16,954 bases of DNA from NCBI GenBank assembly GCA_905205975.1, contig CAJLFQ010000047.1, forward strand, positions 1-16,954, written 5' to 3'. Below the pieces are notes generated by a model that saw nothing but the letters and a program-made list of their open reading frames with translations, made no database searches and was not told the origin of the DNA. This DNA comes from an uncultured Eubacteriales bacterium. GTDB lineage: Bacteria; Bacillota; Clostridia; Oscillospirales; QAMX01. A program made the translations under genes and the position numbers. Positions 1 to 7,388 of this stretch are shown here, piece after piece. Position 1 is the stretch's first letter, and the number at the start of each line of letters is the position of its first letter.

Positions 1-5
1 AATAC

Positions 6-54
6 AGCGAAAACCGCAAGAAACGCCTTGTTTCCTGCGGTTTTCGCTATTTTT
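6..54 (+). terminator. Rho-independent terminator abutting the truncated methylase
   Basis: The arms at 6-24 and 30-48 pair over 19 positions with one mismatch (A19/C35) around a five-base loop, and ATTTTTAT follows. This is a canonical intrinsic terminator for a plus-strand gene lying left of the window. It sits directly against the first recognisable methylase codons at about 61, so it cannot belong to that gene. Confidence 0.75.
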
Positions 55-1494
55 ATACACGTTTTCGGCGACCGATCTTGTATCAAAGATTACGTCTTTA
101 TAGACCCGGCGTGCAAAAGCGGCGTGTTTCTGCGGGAGATTGCCAAGCGGCTGCTGACCGGGTTGGAGCCGGTGATTCCCGACCTGCAGCAGCGTGTCGA
201 TCACATCTTTCAGCATCAGCTGTATGGGATTGCCATCACCGAGCTGACCAGCCTGCTCTCCCGCCGTGGTGTGTATTGCAGCAAGTACCCCAACAGCGTG
301 TATTCCGTCACGCCTTTTGACGATGCAGAGGGCAACATCCGCTACAAGCGCATCCAGCACCGCTGGAACAGCGGAAAGTGCGTCTTTTGCGGCGCGGCAC
401 AGAGCCAGTACGACCGGGATGAACTGCTGGAGACGCACGCATATGAGCTGATCCACACCACCAAACCGGAGGATATTTTCAAAATGAAATTCGATGTGAT
501 CATCAGCAACCCGCCGTATCAGTTGAGCGACGGGGGCGGTAACGGAGCAAGTGCAAAACCGATTTACCAATTATTCGTACAGCAAGCGCAAAAAATGAAC
601 CCCCGCTATTTGTCTATGATAATTCCGTCCAGATGGTTTGCCGGTGGCAAAGGATTAGACGAATTTCGAGACCGAATGTTGAACGATGATAGAATACGAG
701 TAATACACGATTATCCCGAAGCTTCTGATTGCTTTTCTGGAGTTCAAATCAAGGGCGGTGTTTGCTATTTCCTGTGGAATCGAGACGAACACGGTGACTG
801 CTCCGTTTATTCACATAAGGGCGATGCGGTACAAGGGCCGATTATCAGGCCATTGCTTGAGGCCGGTTGTGACACCTTCATCCGCTATAACGAAGCCGTC
901 AGTGTTATTCACAAGGTAATGGCAAAGAATGAACCGTCGATGGAAACGCTGGTTAGCACCAGACTTCCGTTTGGCCTTCCAAATACATTCAAGGGAAATA
1001 AAGTCAAGAATTCGCCTTCTGATCTATTGGTATATGTAAGCGGAAACGACCGGGAAGTGCGTGGAAGTGCAGCATATGTTGCAAGAAATGTAATTTCCCG
1101 TGGTACCGAAATGATTGGTTGGCACAAAGTGTACATTGCAAAGGCGGGAAGCGGCAGCGATTCATTTCCGCACCCTATCCTTCCAAAACCATTTTACGGG
1201 GCTCCTGATACAGTTTGCAACGAAAGCTATTTGGTTATTGGGCCATTCAAAGACAAACAGGAATGCGAAAATGTGATGTCGTACATAGCCACAAGATTTT
1301 TCAGATTCCTTGTCTTGCAGAAAAAGAACTCACAAAACGCTGCAAAGGGTGTTTATCAATTAGTTCCCCAACAAGACTTCTTCAAACCTTGGACTGATGC
1401 CGAGCTTTACGCCAAGTATGGCCTTACCGATGAAGAAGTTGCTTTCATCGAATCTATGATAAAGCCTATGGATTTAACCGGAGGTGAGGACTGA
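28..1494 (+). CDS. Eco57I-like N6-adenine DNA methylase, 5'-truncated
   Basis: The product should transfer a methyl group from S-adenosylmethionine to adenine N6 and protect host DNA in a restriction-modification system. Counting from base 28, the SAM-binding motif I is DPACKSG (residues 26-32) and the catalytic motif IV is NPPY (161-164). A possible metal knuckle, CVFCG, lies at 118-122. The rest of the protein, about residues 175-488, is the likely target-recognition part. Family members normally have several dozen residues before motif I. Here the frame runs through a terminator hairpin and is open to the window edge, so the TTG at 28 is only nominal and the true N-terminus is missing. GC content falls sharply after the NPPY motif. 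The stop codon overlaps the ATG of the helicase-nuclease gene (TGATG), so translational coupling is likely. The family call is firm; whether the protein is active is doubtful. Confidence 0.85.
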   Translation: MFPAVFAIFIHVFGDRSCIKDYVFIDPACKSGVFLREIAKRLLTGLEPVIPDLQQRVDHIFQHQLYGIAITELTSLLSRRGVYCSKYPNSVYSVTPFDDAEGNIRYKRIQHRWNSGKCVFCGAAQSQYDRDELLETHAYELIHTTKPEDIFKMKFDVIISNPPYQLSDGGGNGASAKPIYQLFVQQAQKMNPRYLSMIIPSRWFAGGKGLDEFRDRMLNDDRIRVIHDYPEASDCFSGVQIKGGVCYFLWNRDEHGDCSVYSHKGDAVQGPIIRPLLEAGCDTFIRYNEAVSVIHKVMAKNEPSMETLVSTRLPFGLPNTFKGNKVKNSPSDLLVYVSGNDREVRGSAAYVARNVISRGTEMIGWHKVYIAKAGSGSDSFPHPILPKPFYGAPDTVCNESYLVIGPFKDKQECENVMSYIATRFFRFLVLQKKNSQNAAKGVYQLVPQQDFFKPWTDAELYAKYGLTDEEVAFIESMIKPMDLTGGED

Positions 1495-4370
1495 TGGATT
1501 TCTTCCCCCAACGCCCGGCAGTCCATCCGATGATCTACGCCTATCGGGACGTAAATCCGGATTATGACGGTCTGCTGAAGATCGGCTACACCGAAAAGGA
1601 TGTAGACCGGCGAGTCGCCCAGCAGTACCCCACCAAACGTCCGGACGGCAAGCTCCCCTATGAAATCGTGTACCGCACCTCCGCCATGCGGGAGGACGGC
1701 ACCTGCTTTACCGACCATGACGTGCATCGGATGCTTCGCCGCAAGAAAATCGCCGGCGTCGGCGGCGAGTGGTTCCGCTGTTCGCTGCGGGATTTGGAGG
1801 CGGCGGTGCTGGCGGTGAAAACCGGCACCCTCAACGAGGAAAACCGCACCCGCACCTTTGCCATGCGCCCGGAGCAGGAGGAGGCCGTCAACAAGACCAT
1901 CGCCTATTTTCGCGCCGCGCGGCAGGACGCGCCGGACCATGCGCCGAAGTTTTTGTGGAACGCCAAAATGCGCTTCGGAAAGACGTTCGCCTCCTATGAA
2001 CTGGCCAAGCGGATGGGGCTGAAAAAGGTGCTTGTGCTGACCTTCAAGCCCGCTGTCGAGGCGGCATGGGAAGAAGACCTGATGACCCACAGGGACTTTG
2101 AAGGCTGGCAGTTCATTTGCCGGGACGGGATGCGCTATGAAGATGCCGACCTGTCGCGCCCCATCGTCTGCTTCGGTTCCTTTCAGGATTACCTCGGCAC
2201 CAACGAAAGCGGCGGCATCAAGGCGAAAAACGAATGGGTGCATACCACCAACTGGGACATCGTCATCTTTGACGAATATCATTTCGGCGCATGGCGCGAC
2301 AACGCCAAAAAGCTCTTTGAAATGGACAACGAAGACGAAGATTACGACTTCGACATGGAGAAGTACAAGAAGGACGAGGCCGACAACGCCTATAACGAGA
2401 CCTTCCTGCCCATCACAACCTCCTATTATCTCTTCCTGTCCGGCACGCCGTTCCGAGCCATCAACAGCGGCGAGTTTATCGAGGATCAGATTTACAACTG
2501 GACCTACTCCGACGAACAGCGTGCAAAAGAGAATTGGACCGGCACAGCGGACAACCCCTATGCGGCGCTGCCACGGATGGTCATGATGACCTACCGCATC
2601 CCGGACAGCATCCGTCAGATTGCCGAGCAAGGCGAGTTCAATGAGTTTGATTTGAATGTGTTTTTCTCCGCGAAATTCGAAGAGAAGAACAGACCGGAAA
2701 CCGCACGCTTCGTCTATGAAAACGAGGTGCAAAAGTGGCTGGATCTGATTCGCGGCTCTTATCTCCCGTCCAGCGTGGACGATATGAAGCTGGGGCAGGA
2801 CAAACGTCCGCCGATGCCGTATTCCGATACGCGCCTGCTGAACGTCCTGTCGCACACCCTGTGGTTTCTGCCGAACGTCGCATCCTGTTTTGCGATGCAT
2901 CACCTGCTTCAGCAGAAGCAGAACAGCTTTTACCGCGATTATCAAATCAATATCTGTGCCGGCGCCAAAGCGGGCATCGGCGCGGACGCGTTGGTGCCCG
3001 TGCAGAAATCCATGGGCGATCCGCTGACCACGAAAACCATTACGCTGTCCTGCGGCAAGCTGACCACCGGCGTGACGGTTAAGCCGTGGACGGGCATCTT
3101 TATGCTGCGGAATCTGAAAAGCCCGGAGACATATTTCCAGGCGGCGTTCCGGGTGCAGTCCCCGTGGACGGTGCGCACCGGCTCCGGCGCGGATCAGATC
3201 ATGAAATATGAGTGCTATGTCTTTGATTTTGCGCTGGACCGCGCCCTCCGTCAGATTTCAGACTACTCCTGCCGGCTGGATGTCAAGGAATCCAACCCCG
3301 AGAAGAAGGTTGCAGAGTTCATCAACTTTCTGCCGGTGCTGGCCTATGACGGCAGCACCATGCGGCAAATCAACGCGCAGGATGTGCTGGATATCGCCAT
3401 GGCGGGCACCAGCGCGACGCTGCTTGCAAAACGTTGGGAATCGGCGCTGCTCGTGAACGTGGACAACGGCACGCTGAGCCGTCTCCTGGCAAACGAGGAA
3501 GCGATGGCGGCGCTGATGAGCATTGAGGGCTTCCGATCCCTGAACGCCGACATTCAGACCATCATCAACAAATCTGAAGCGGTGAAGAAGGCGAAAAAAG
3601 AGGGTTCGGATAAACCCACAGCAAAAGAAAAGAAGCAGCTCACCGAAGAAGAAAAAGAATACAGGTCCAAGCGCAAGGCGATTCAGGAGAGGCTGATCAA
3701 ATTTGCTACGCGCGTGCCCATCTTCATGTATCTGACCGATTACAGGGAACGGTCGCTCCGCGATGTGATTACGCAGCTGGAACCGGGGCTGTTCAAAAAG
3801 GTGACGGGGCTGGATGTCAAGGACTTTGAACTGCTCTGTTCTCTTGGCGTTTTTAACGCAAGCCTGATGAACGACGCGATTTTCAAATTCAAACGCTATG
3901 AGGATTCCAGCTTGTCCTATACCGGCATTGACAAACATCAGGGCGAGGACATCGGCGGATGGGATACTGTGATCCGCCGCGAAGAATACACAAAGCTGTT
4001 CTGCAACCAGCAGGCGACCATGGAACATGACCGCCCGTTGGAGGCGCTTTCGGCGGATGACGCACCCGGGGACGTGCGCGCCCCAGCCGTGCCGGCGCCG
4101 CCTTCGCCGCGCACCGGCGGATCGGATGCAGAAAAAACGATCCCAAAACCGATTGCGCAGCCGCCGCAGAAAGAAAAGTCCGTCGCTGTGCCGGATGTCC
4201 ATGCGCGCGACACCGTTGTGCATAAAATTTTCGGAAGCGGAACGGTCACATGGTTTGACAAAGCGGGAAAATATATCCGCGTGCGCTTTGCCGCCGGGGA
4301 AAAGACGTTCCTTTTCCCGGATGCCTTCAAAGCGGGCTTTTTGAGGCTGCCCGATGCATCAGCGCAATAG
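1494..4370 (+). CDS. GIY-YIG nuclease / SF2 helicase restriction-type protein
   Basis: This 958-residue protein is probably the restriction partner of the upstream methylase, cutting unmodified DNA with ATP-driven movement. The N-terminal domain resembles the T5orf172/MUG113 branch of GIY-YIG nucleases: IYAY (14-17), KIGYT (29-33), RR (39-40), HR (78-79) and GEWF with the likely catalytic E92. The helicase follows with RPEQ (125-128), a Walker A variant RFGKT (160-164), DEYH (260-263), SGTPFR (316-321), a TTGVTV stretch near 525 and FQAAFR (548-553). A lysine/glutamate-rich, probably helical segment covers about 690-735. A Pro/Ala-rich linker precedes a small Tudor-like C-terminal module at about 906-955 (VVHKIFGSG). 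The start ATG overlaps the methylase stop, and GGAGGTGAGG lies just upstream at 1480-1489. Domain calls come from motifs. The restriction role is inferred from those motifs and from the pairing with the methylase. Confidence 0.85.
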   Translation: MDFFPQRPAVHPMIYAYRDVNPDYDGLLKIGYTEKDVDRRVAQQYPTKRPDGKLPYEIVYRTSAMREDGTCFTDHDVHRMLRRKKIAGVGGEWFRCSLRDLEAAVLAVKTGTLNEENRTRTFAMRPEQEEAVNKTIAYFRAARQDAPDHAPKFLWNAKMRFGKTFASYELAKRMGLKKVLVLTFKPAVEAAWEEDLMTHRDFEGWQFICRDGMRYEDADLSRPIVCFGSFQDYLGTNESGGIKAKNEWVHTTNWDIVIFDEYHFGAWRDNAKKLFEMDNEDEDYDFDMEKYKKDEADNAYNETFLPITTSYYLFLSGTPFRAINSGEFIEDQIYNWTYSDEQRAKENWTGTADNPYAALPRMVMMTYRIPDSIRQIAEQGEFNEFDLNVFFSAKFEEKNRPETARFVYENEVQKWLDLIRGSYLPSSVDDMKLGQDKRPPMPYSDTRLLNVLSHTLWFLPNVASCFAMHHLLQQKQNSFYRDYQINICAGAKAGIGADALVPVQKSMGDPLTTKTITLSCGKLTTGVTVKPWTGIFMLRNLKSPETYFQAAFRVQSPWTVRTGSGADQIMKYECYVFDFALDRALRQISDYSCRLDVKESNPEKKVAEFINFLPVLAYDGSTMRQINAQDVLDIAMAGTSATLLAKRWESALLVNVDNGTLSRLLANEEAMAALMSIEGFRSLNADIQTIINKSEAVKKAKKEGSDKPTAKEKKQLTEEEKEYRSKRKAIQERLIKFATRVPIFMYLTDYRERSLRDVITQLEPGLFKKVTGLDVKDFELLCSLGVFNASLMNDAIFKFKRYEDSSLSYTGIDKHQGEDIGGWDTVIRREEYTKLFCNQQATMEHDRPLEALSADDAPGDVRAPAVPAPPSPRTGGSDAEKTIPKPIAQPPQKEKSVAVPDVHARDTVVHKIFGSGTVTWFDKAGKYIRVRFAAGEKTFLFPDAFKAGFLRLPDASAQ

Positions 4371-4479
4371 GCACAGATGCGTCCCGCAGGGCACCCCGAA
4401 GCCGCAGCCAAGCGCATATGCGCAAAGGATACAGCCGACCGCCTGACGCCGCCAGAGGACACGCGGAAAACACACGCAA

Positions 4480-4509
4480 AAAGGGACCCCTCATCAGAGG
4501 GGTCCCTTT
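4480..4509. terminator. Strong hairpin terminator, probably bidirectional
   Basis: A perfect 13-bp stem (AAAGGGACCCCTC with its complement) closes a four-base ATCA loop. On the minus strand a run of five T follows the stem, a good U-tract. On the plus strand the T residues lie inside the stem end. It is about 110 bases beyond the helicase-nuclease stop and probably ends that transcript; it could also stop read-through from the tRNA-Thr gene. Confidence 0.75.
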
Positions 4510-4656
4510 GATCAAACCGGACACAGACCCGGTTCGAACCCGCATGAAGCCGCTGCGGCATGCAGCAAGGACAAAACGGTGCCGGTTCGAGCGCCGAAAC
4601 GCGTGCCTGTCCGACGGATGCGCCAAGGGGGTCTGCAGCGGCTTCGCAGACAGGAG

Positions 4657-4699
4657 AAAAGCCCCAAATCCCTACGCGCTCTAAGGATTTGAGGCTTTC
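4657..4699 (-). terminator. Terminator of tRNA-Thr
   Basis: Immediately downstream of the tRNA on the minus strand, AAAGCCTCAAATCC pairs with GGATTTGGGGCTTT (one T-G wobble) around a 13-base loop and runs into TTTTC. The position six bases past the CCA end fits an intrinsic terminator for a monocistronic tRNA. Confidence 0.75.
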
Positions 4700-4704
4700 A
4701 CATC

Positions 4705-4780
4705 TGGAGCTAGTGGCCGGACTCGGACCGGCGACCTGCTGATTACGAATCAGCTGCTCTACCAACTGAGCCACACTAGC
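4705..4780 (-). tRNA. tRNA-Thr(CGU)
   Basis: The minus strand folds as a full cloverleaf. The acceptor GCTAGTG pairs with CACTAGC, the D-arm is GCTCAGTTGGTAGAGC, the anticodon stem GCTGA/TCAGC encloses loop TTCGTAA, and the T-arm is GCCGG TCCGAGT CCGGC. Discriminator T and an encoded CCA follow. The anticodon CGT reads ACG, so this is a threonine tRNA with C34, a decoder of the G-ending codon only. It has its own promoter and terminator. Confidence 0.96.
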
Positions 4781-4793
4781 AGAAGACCTATAT

Positions 4794-4822
4794 ATTATAG
4801 CAGGTGTCTGATCGTTTGTCAA
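4794..4822 (-). promoter_or_regulatory. Consensus sigma-70-type promoter for tRNA-Thr
   Basis: On the minus strand TTGACA (4822-4817), a 17-base spacer and TATAAT (4799-4794) match the consensus exactly. The expected transcription start is about seven bases upstream of the mature tRNA 5' end. Confidence 0.9.
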
Positions 4823-4987
4823 GTGATTTTCCGTTTTTTCAAAAAAAAATCAATGGATCTTCCTCGGAACACCTGTCGGCTCCGCGGGGGAAACTGCGCA
4901 TCCGTGACGGAACGGCACAGATGAAACGCCTGCTGTCTGCATGTGCTTTGTTTTCTCGCCAAATAACCGGCAAATCGGAGAAAGCGG

Positions 4988-5016
4988 TTGAAAAAATTGC
5001 CTGAGAATGGTATAAT
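4988..5016 (+). promoter_or_regulatory. Promoter of pfkA
   Basis: TTGAAA (4988-4993), a 17-base spacer and TATAAT (5011-5016) form a near-consensus promoter facing pfkA. It predicts a leader of roughly 85-90 nucleotides containing two small hairpins. Confidence 0.8.
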
Positions 5017-5109
5017 GAAGATGGGGGAAAAGCAATCGTGCGGTTCATCCAGTCGGGATGAAGCGTCCGGATTTCCATCCGCCATAAATCCGTCAGTAAA
5101 GGAAGCGTT

Positions 5110-6120
5110 TTGAATAATATGGAAGCAAACTTCGTGAATCAGTCGGCACCCAAAAAAATCCGCCGGATCGGCGTCCTGACCAGCGGCGGCGACGCGCCGG
5201 GCATGAACGCCGCCATCCGCAGCGTCGTACGGACGTGTATCCAATACGGCGTGACGCCGGTCGGCATTCATCGCGGCTATAACGGCCTGATCAATTCAGA
5301 CGTCGTGGAGCTGGATGCCCGTGCAGTCAACGGCATCACGTCCCGCGGCGGTACGATGCTCTACACGGCGCGCTGCCCGGAATTCAAAACCAAGGAAGGC
5401 GTCATGAAAGGCGTCAACGCCTGCCGCTATCTGGGCATTGACGGCCTGATTGCCATCGGCGGCGACGGGACGTTCCGCGGGCTGGAAGATCTGGCCGCCA
5501 ACGGCGTCAACACCGTCGGCATTCCGGGCACCATCGACAACGACATTGCCTGCTCGCATTACTCCATCGGCTTCGATACGGCGGCCAACACCGCCATTGA
5601 AGCCATCGACAAACTGGCGGATACGATGCAGTCGCACGAACGCTGCTCTGTGGTCGAAGTCATGGGCCACAACGCCGGCCATCTGGCGCTGTACTGCGGC
5701 CTGGCCTGCGGCGCTGCGGCCATTCTGATTCCGGAAAAGCCGTTTGACTTTGAAAAAGACATCATCGAAAAAATCCGCGAGAGCCATTACAACGGTAAGC
5801 ATCACTTCCTGATCATCGTCGCAGAAGGCGTCGGCCATACGGCTGAAATCGCCGACAAAATCCGCGAAATGACGGGCGTTGAAACCCGCGTTACGATCAT
5901 CGGCCACATTCAGCGCGGCGGCAGCCCGAGCGCCAGAGACCGTGTCATGGCGAGCCGGATGGGTCATTACGCCGTCATGCGCCTGCTGGAGGGCAAATCG
6001 AACGTCGTCGTCTGCTACCGCGATTCGCAGCTCTGCGACATCCCGATCAATGAGGCCCTGCAAATGACCAAAGACCTCGATTCTTATATGTATAAAGTCG
6101 CCTGCGACATCGCCATCTGA
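5110..6120 (+). CDS. pfkA: ATP-dependent 6-phosphofructokinase
   Basis: This cytoplasmic glycolytic enzyme phosphorylates fructose 6-phosphate to fructose 1,6-bisphosphate. Numbering from the TTG at 5110, the signatures are TSGGDAPGMN (24-33), GGDGT (117-121), the catalytic PGTIDND (139-145), MGHNAG in the middle and GHIQRGGSPSARDR near the C-terminus. Glycine in GGDGT and in PGTIDND is the ATP-type pattern; pyrophosphate-dependent enzymes typically carry Asp and Lys there. The length of 336 residues is slightly above the usual 320 or so because of an N-terminal extension. Two starts are possible: TTG at 5110, six bases from AAAGGA, or ATG at 5119, about 15 bases away. Spacing favours TTG, codon choice favours ATG. 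Its own promoter lies at 4988-5016, and the GNAT-like gene follows after 33 bases, so the two are probably co-transcribed. Confidence 0.96.
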   Translation: MNNMEANFVNQSAPKKIRRIGVLTSGGDAPGMNAAIRSVVRTCIQYGVTPVGIHRGYNGLINSDVVELDARAVNGITSRGGTMLYTARCPEFKTKEGVMKGVNACRYLGIDGLIAIGGDGTFRGLEDLAANGVNTVGIPGTIDNDIACSHYSIGFDTAANTAIEAIDKLADTMQSHERCSVVEVMGHNAGHLALYCGLACGAAAILIPEKPFDFEKDIIEKIRESHYNGKHHFLIIVAEGVGHTAEIADKIREMTGVETRVTIIGHIQRGGSPSARDRVMASRMGHYAVMRLLEGKSNVVVCYRDSQLCDIPINEALQMTKDLDSYMYKVACDIAI

Positions 6121-6153
6121 CAGCAGGCAAAACAAAAACGGAGGGTTCACGCC

Positions 6154-7284
6154 ATGGTGGAGATCAAAGTCGTTGAAAGCAAAAAAGACCTGAGAAAGTT
6201 TCTTTCTTTCCCGACGCGGCTGTATCGGAACAGCCCGTATGCCATCCCGGATTTATATAAGGAAGAATGCGATTATTTTAACCCGAACGTGAACCCGGCC
6301 TATGAATACTGCGAAACCCGGCTCTTTCTGGCACTGGAAAACGGCCGCGTCGTCGGCCGCGTCGCAGCCATTCTCAACAAAAAGTACAATGAAAAATGCG
6401 GCGAAGCGCGGATGCGTTTTTCCCGGTTTGACGTCGAAGAAAATTTTGAAGCGGCCAAAGCACTGCTCGGCGCGGTCGAAGCGTTTGCCAAAGAAAAAGG
6501 GATGAACATCATCCACGGGCCGATCGGTTTTTCCGATCTGGATAAACAGGGGATGCTCGTCGAGGGGTTTGACCGCCCGGATACGTCGATTACACTCTAC
6601 AATGCGCCGTATTATCCGCAGTTTCTGGAAAAACTCGGCTACGCAAAAGAAGCCGACTGGATTGAATTCCTGATCCGTCCGTCGGAGGAGACGACGCAGA
6701 AGCTGGACCGGCTGTCCAAAAAAGTGCAGTCGATGTTCGGCATCCGCGTCCTGCCGGCCAAAAAGCTCAGCGACATCAAACCGTATGTCAACGATATCTT
6801 TGCGCTCCTCAACAACGCCTACGGCAAGCTGTACGGCTATACACCGCTGACGCCGAAAATGCAGCAGTACTATTACAACGAGTATTTTTCACTGCTGAAT
6901 TTTGATTACGTCTGCATCTGCGTCGACAAGGAAAACAAGCTGGCCGGGTTCGGTCTGGCGTTCCCGTCGATTGCACCGGCGCTCAAAAAATCGAAAGGAC
7001 ATCTTTTTCCTTTTGGCTTTGCCCGCGTGCTGCACGATCTGAAGCATTCCGACGTTTTGGAGCTGGCGCTGATTGCAGTGCGGCATGATCTGCTCGGGAA
7101 GGGCGTCAACGCCGTCCTGATCGACCATGTCAACAAAAATGCGCTGAAAAACGGCATTGACCGGGTTGAAACCGGCCCGCAGCTGGAAACCAACATGGAA
7201 ATCCAAAAACAGTGGCGGAAAATCTGCACAAACTTGGAACAGCACAAACGCCGCCGCTGCTACGCGAAGCATTTGGATGCGTAA
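6154..7284 (+). CDS. GNAT-like N-acetyltransferase-fold protein (tandem)
   Basis: This 376-residue cytoplasmic protein resembles a family of uncharacterised bacterial proteins with a GNAT (acetyl-CoA-dependent acetyltransferase) fold. The first half has the NGRVVGRVAAIL strand-turn at about 63-75, followed by FGFSDLDKQG-type residues around 125-135 (GPIGFSDLDKQGML). The second half has ELALIAVRHDLLGKGVNAVLIDH (303 onward), where the basic/glycine turn resembles a pyrophosphate-binding motif A, then ETNMEIQKQW. No signal peptide or membrane segment is visible. The ATG at 6154 has CGGAGGG 7 bases upstream. It starts 33 bases after the pfkA stop with no terminator between them and ends before a strong hairpin. 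The substrate is unknown; the pairing with pfkA might be just a shared transcript. Confidence 0.8.
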   Translation: MVEIKVVESKKDLRKFLSFPTRLYRNSPYAIPDLYKEECDYFNPNVNPAYEYCETRLFLALENGRVVGRVAAILNKKYNEKCGEARMRFSRFDVEENFEAAKALLGAVEAFAKEKGMNIIHGPIGFSDLDKQGMLVEGFDRPDTSITLYNAPYYPQFLEKLGYAKEADWIEFLIRPSEETTQKLDRLSKKVQSMFGIRVLPAKKLSDIKPYVNDIFALLNNAYGKLYGYTPLTPKMQQYYYNEYFSLLNFDYVCICVDKENKLAGFGLAFPSIAPALKKSKGHLFPFGFARVLHDLKHSDVLELALIAVRHDLLGKGVNAVLIDHVNKNALKNGIDRVETGPQLETNMEIQKQWRKICTNLEQHKRRRCYAKHLDA

Positions 7285-7311
7285 CGGCGAATCGACAAAC
7301 CGTCATATCAA

Positions 7312-7351
7312 AAAAAGAGCTTGCAGCCTATTTGGTCTGCAAGCTCTTTTT
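7312..7351. terminator. Bidirectional terminator between convergent genes
   Basis: A perfect 15-bp stem (AAAAAGAGCTTGCAG with its complement) encloses a ten-base loop, with A and T runs at the two ends so that it can act on both strands. It lies 27 bases past the GNAT-like gene on the plus strand and 38 bases past the XRE/ADP-ribosylglycohydrolase gene on the minus strand. Confidence 0.88.
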
Positions 7352-7388
7352 GAACACCGCATCCTTCGGTGCAGGCGCAAAAATCTGT

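Larger units (their letters stand above)
4371..5109. other. Gene-poor stretch with tRNA-Thr and regulatory signals
   Basis: Between the helicase stop and pfkA I see no convincing protein gene. The stretch holds the hairpin at 4480-4509, the tRNA-Thr gene with its promoter and terminator, and the pfkA promoter. The segment 4510-4656 carries small GC-rich inverted repeats, for example GTCTGC/GCAGAC at 4631-4651, but nothing identifiable. The pfkA leader (about 5023-5109) has two small hairpins, TTCATCC/GGATGAA (5044-5062) and CGGAT/ATCCG (5068-5081), of unknown meaning. Confidence 0.6.

Noticed and set aside
1407..2945. 512-codon minus-strand frame opposite the helicase-nuclease
   Set aside because: It is in register with the real gene and reflects codon bias. 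It has no ribosome site or recognisable domain.
4535..4600. Two T-loop-like GGTTCGA motifs suggesting further tRNAs
   Set aside because: Neither strand gives paired T, anticodon or acceptor stems around them.
3938..4822. Minus-strand frame containing VAQLVEQLIRNQQVAGPSPATS
   Set aside because: It is a translation of tRNA-Thr continued antisense to the end of the helicase-nuclease gene.
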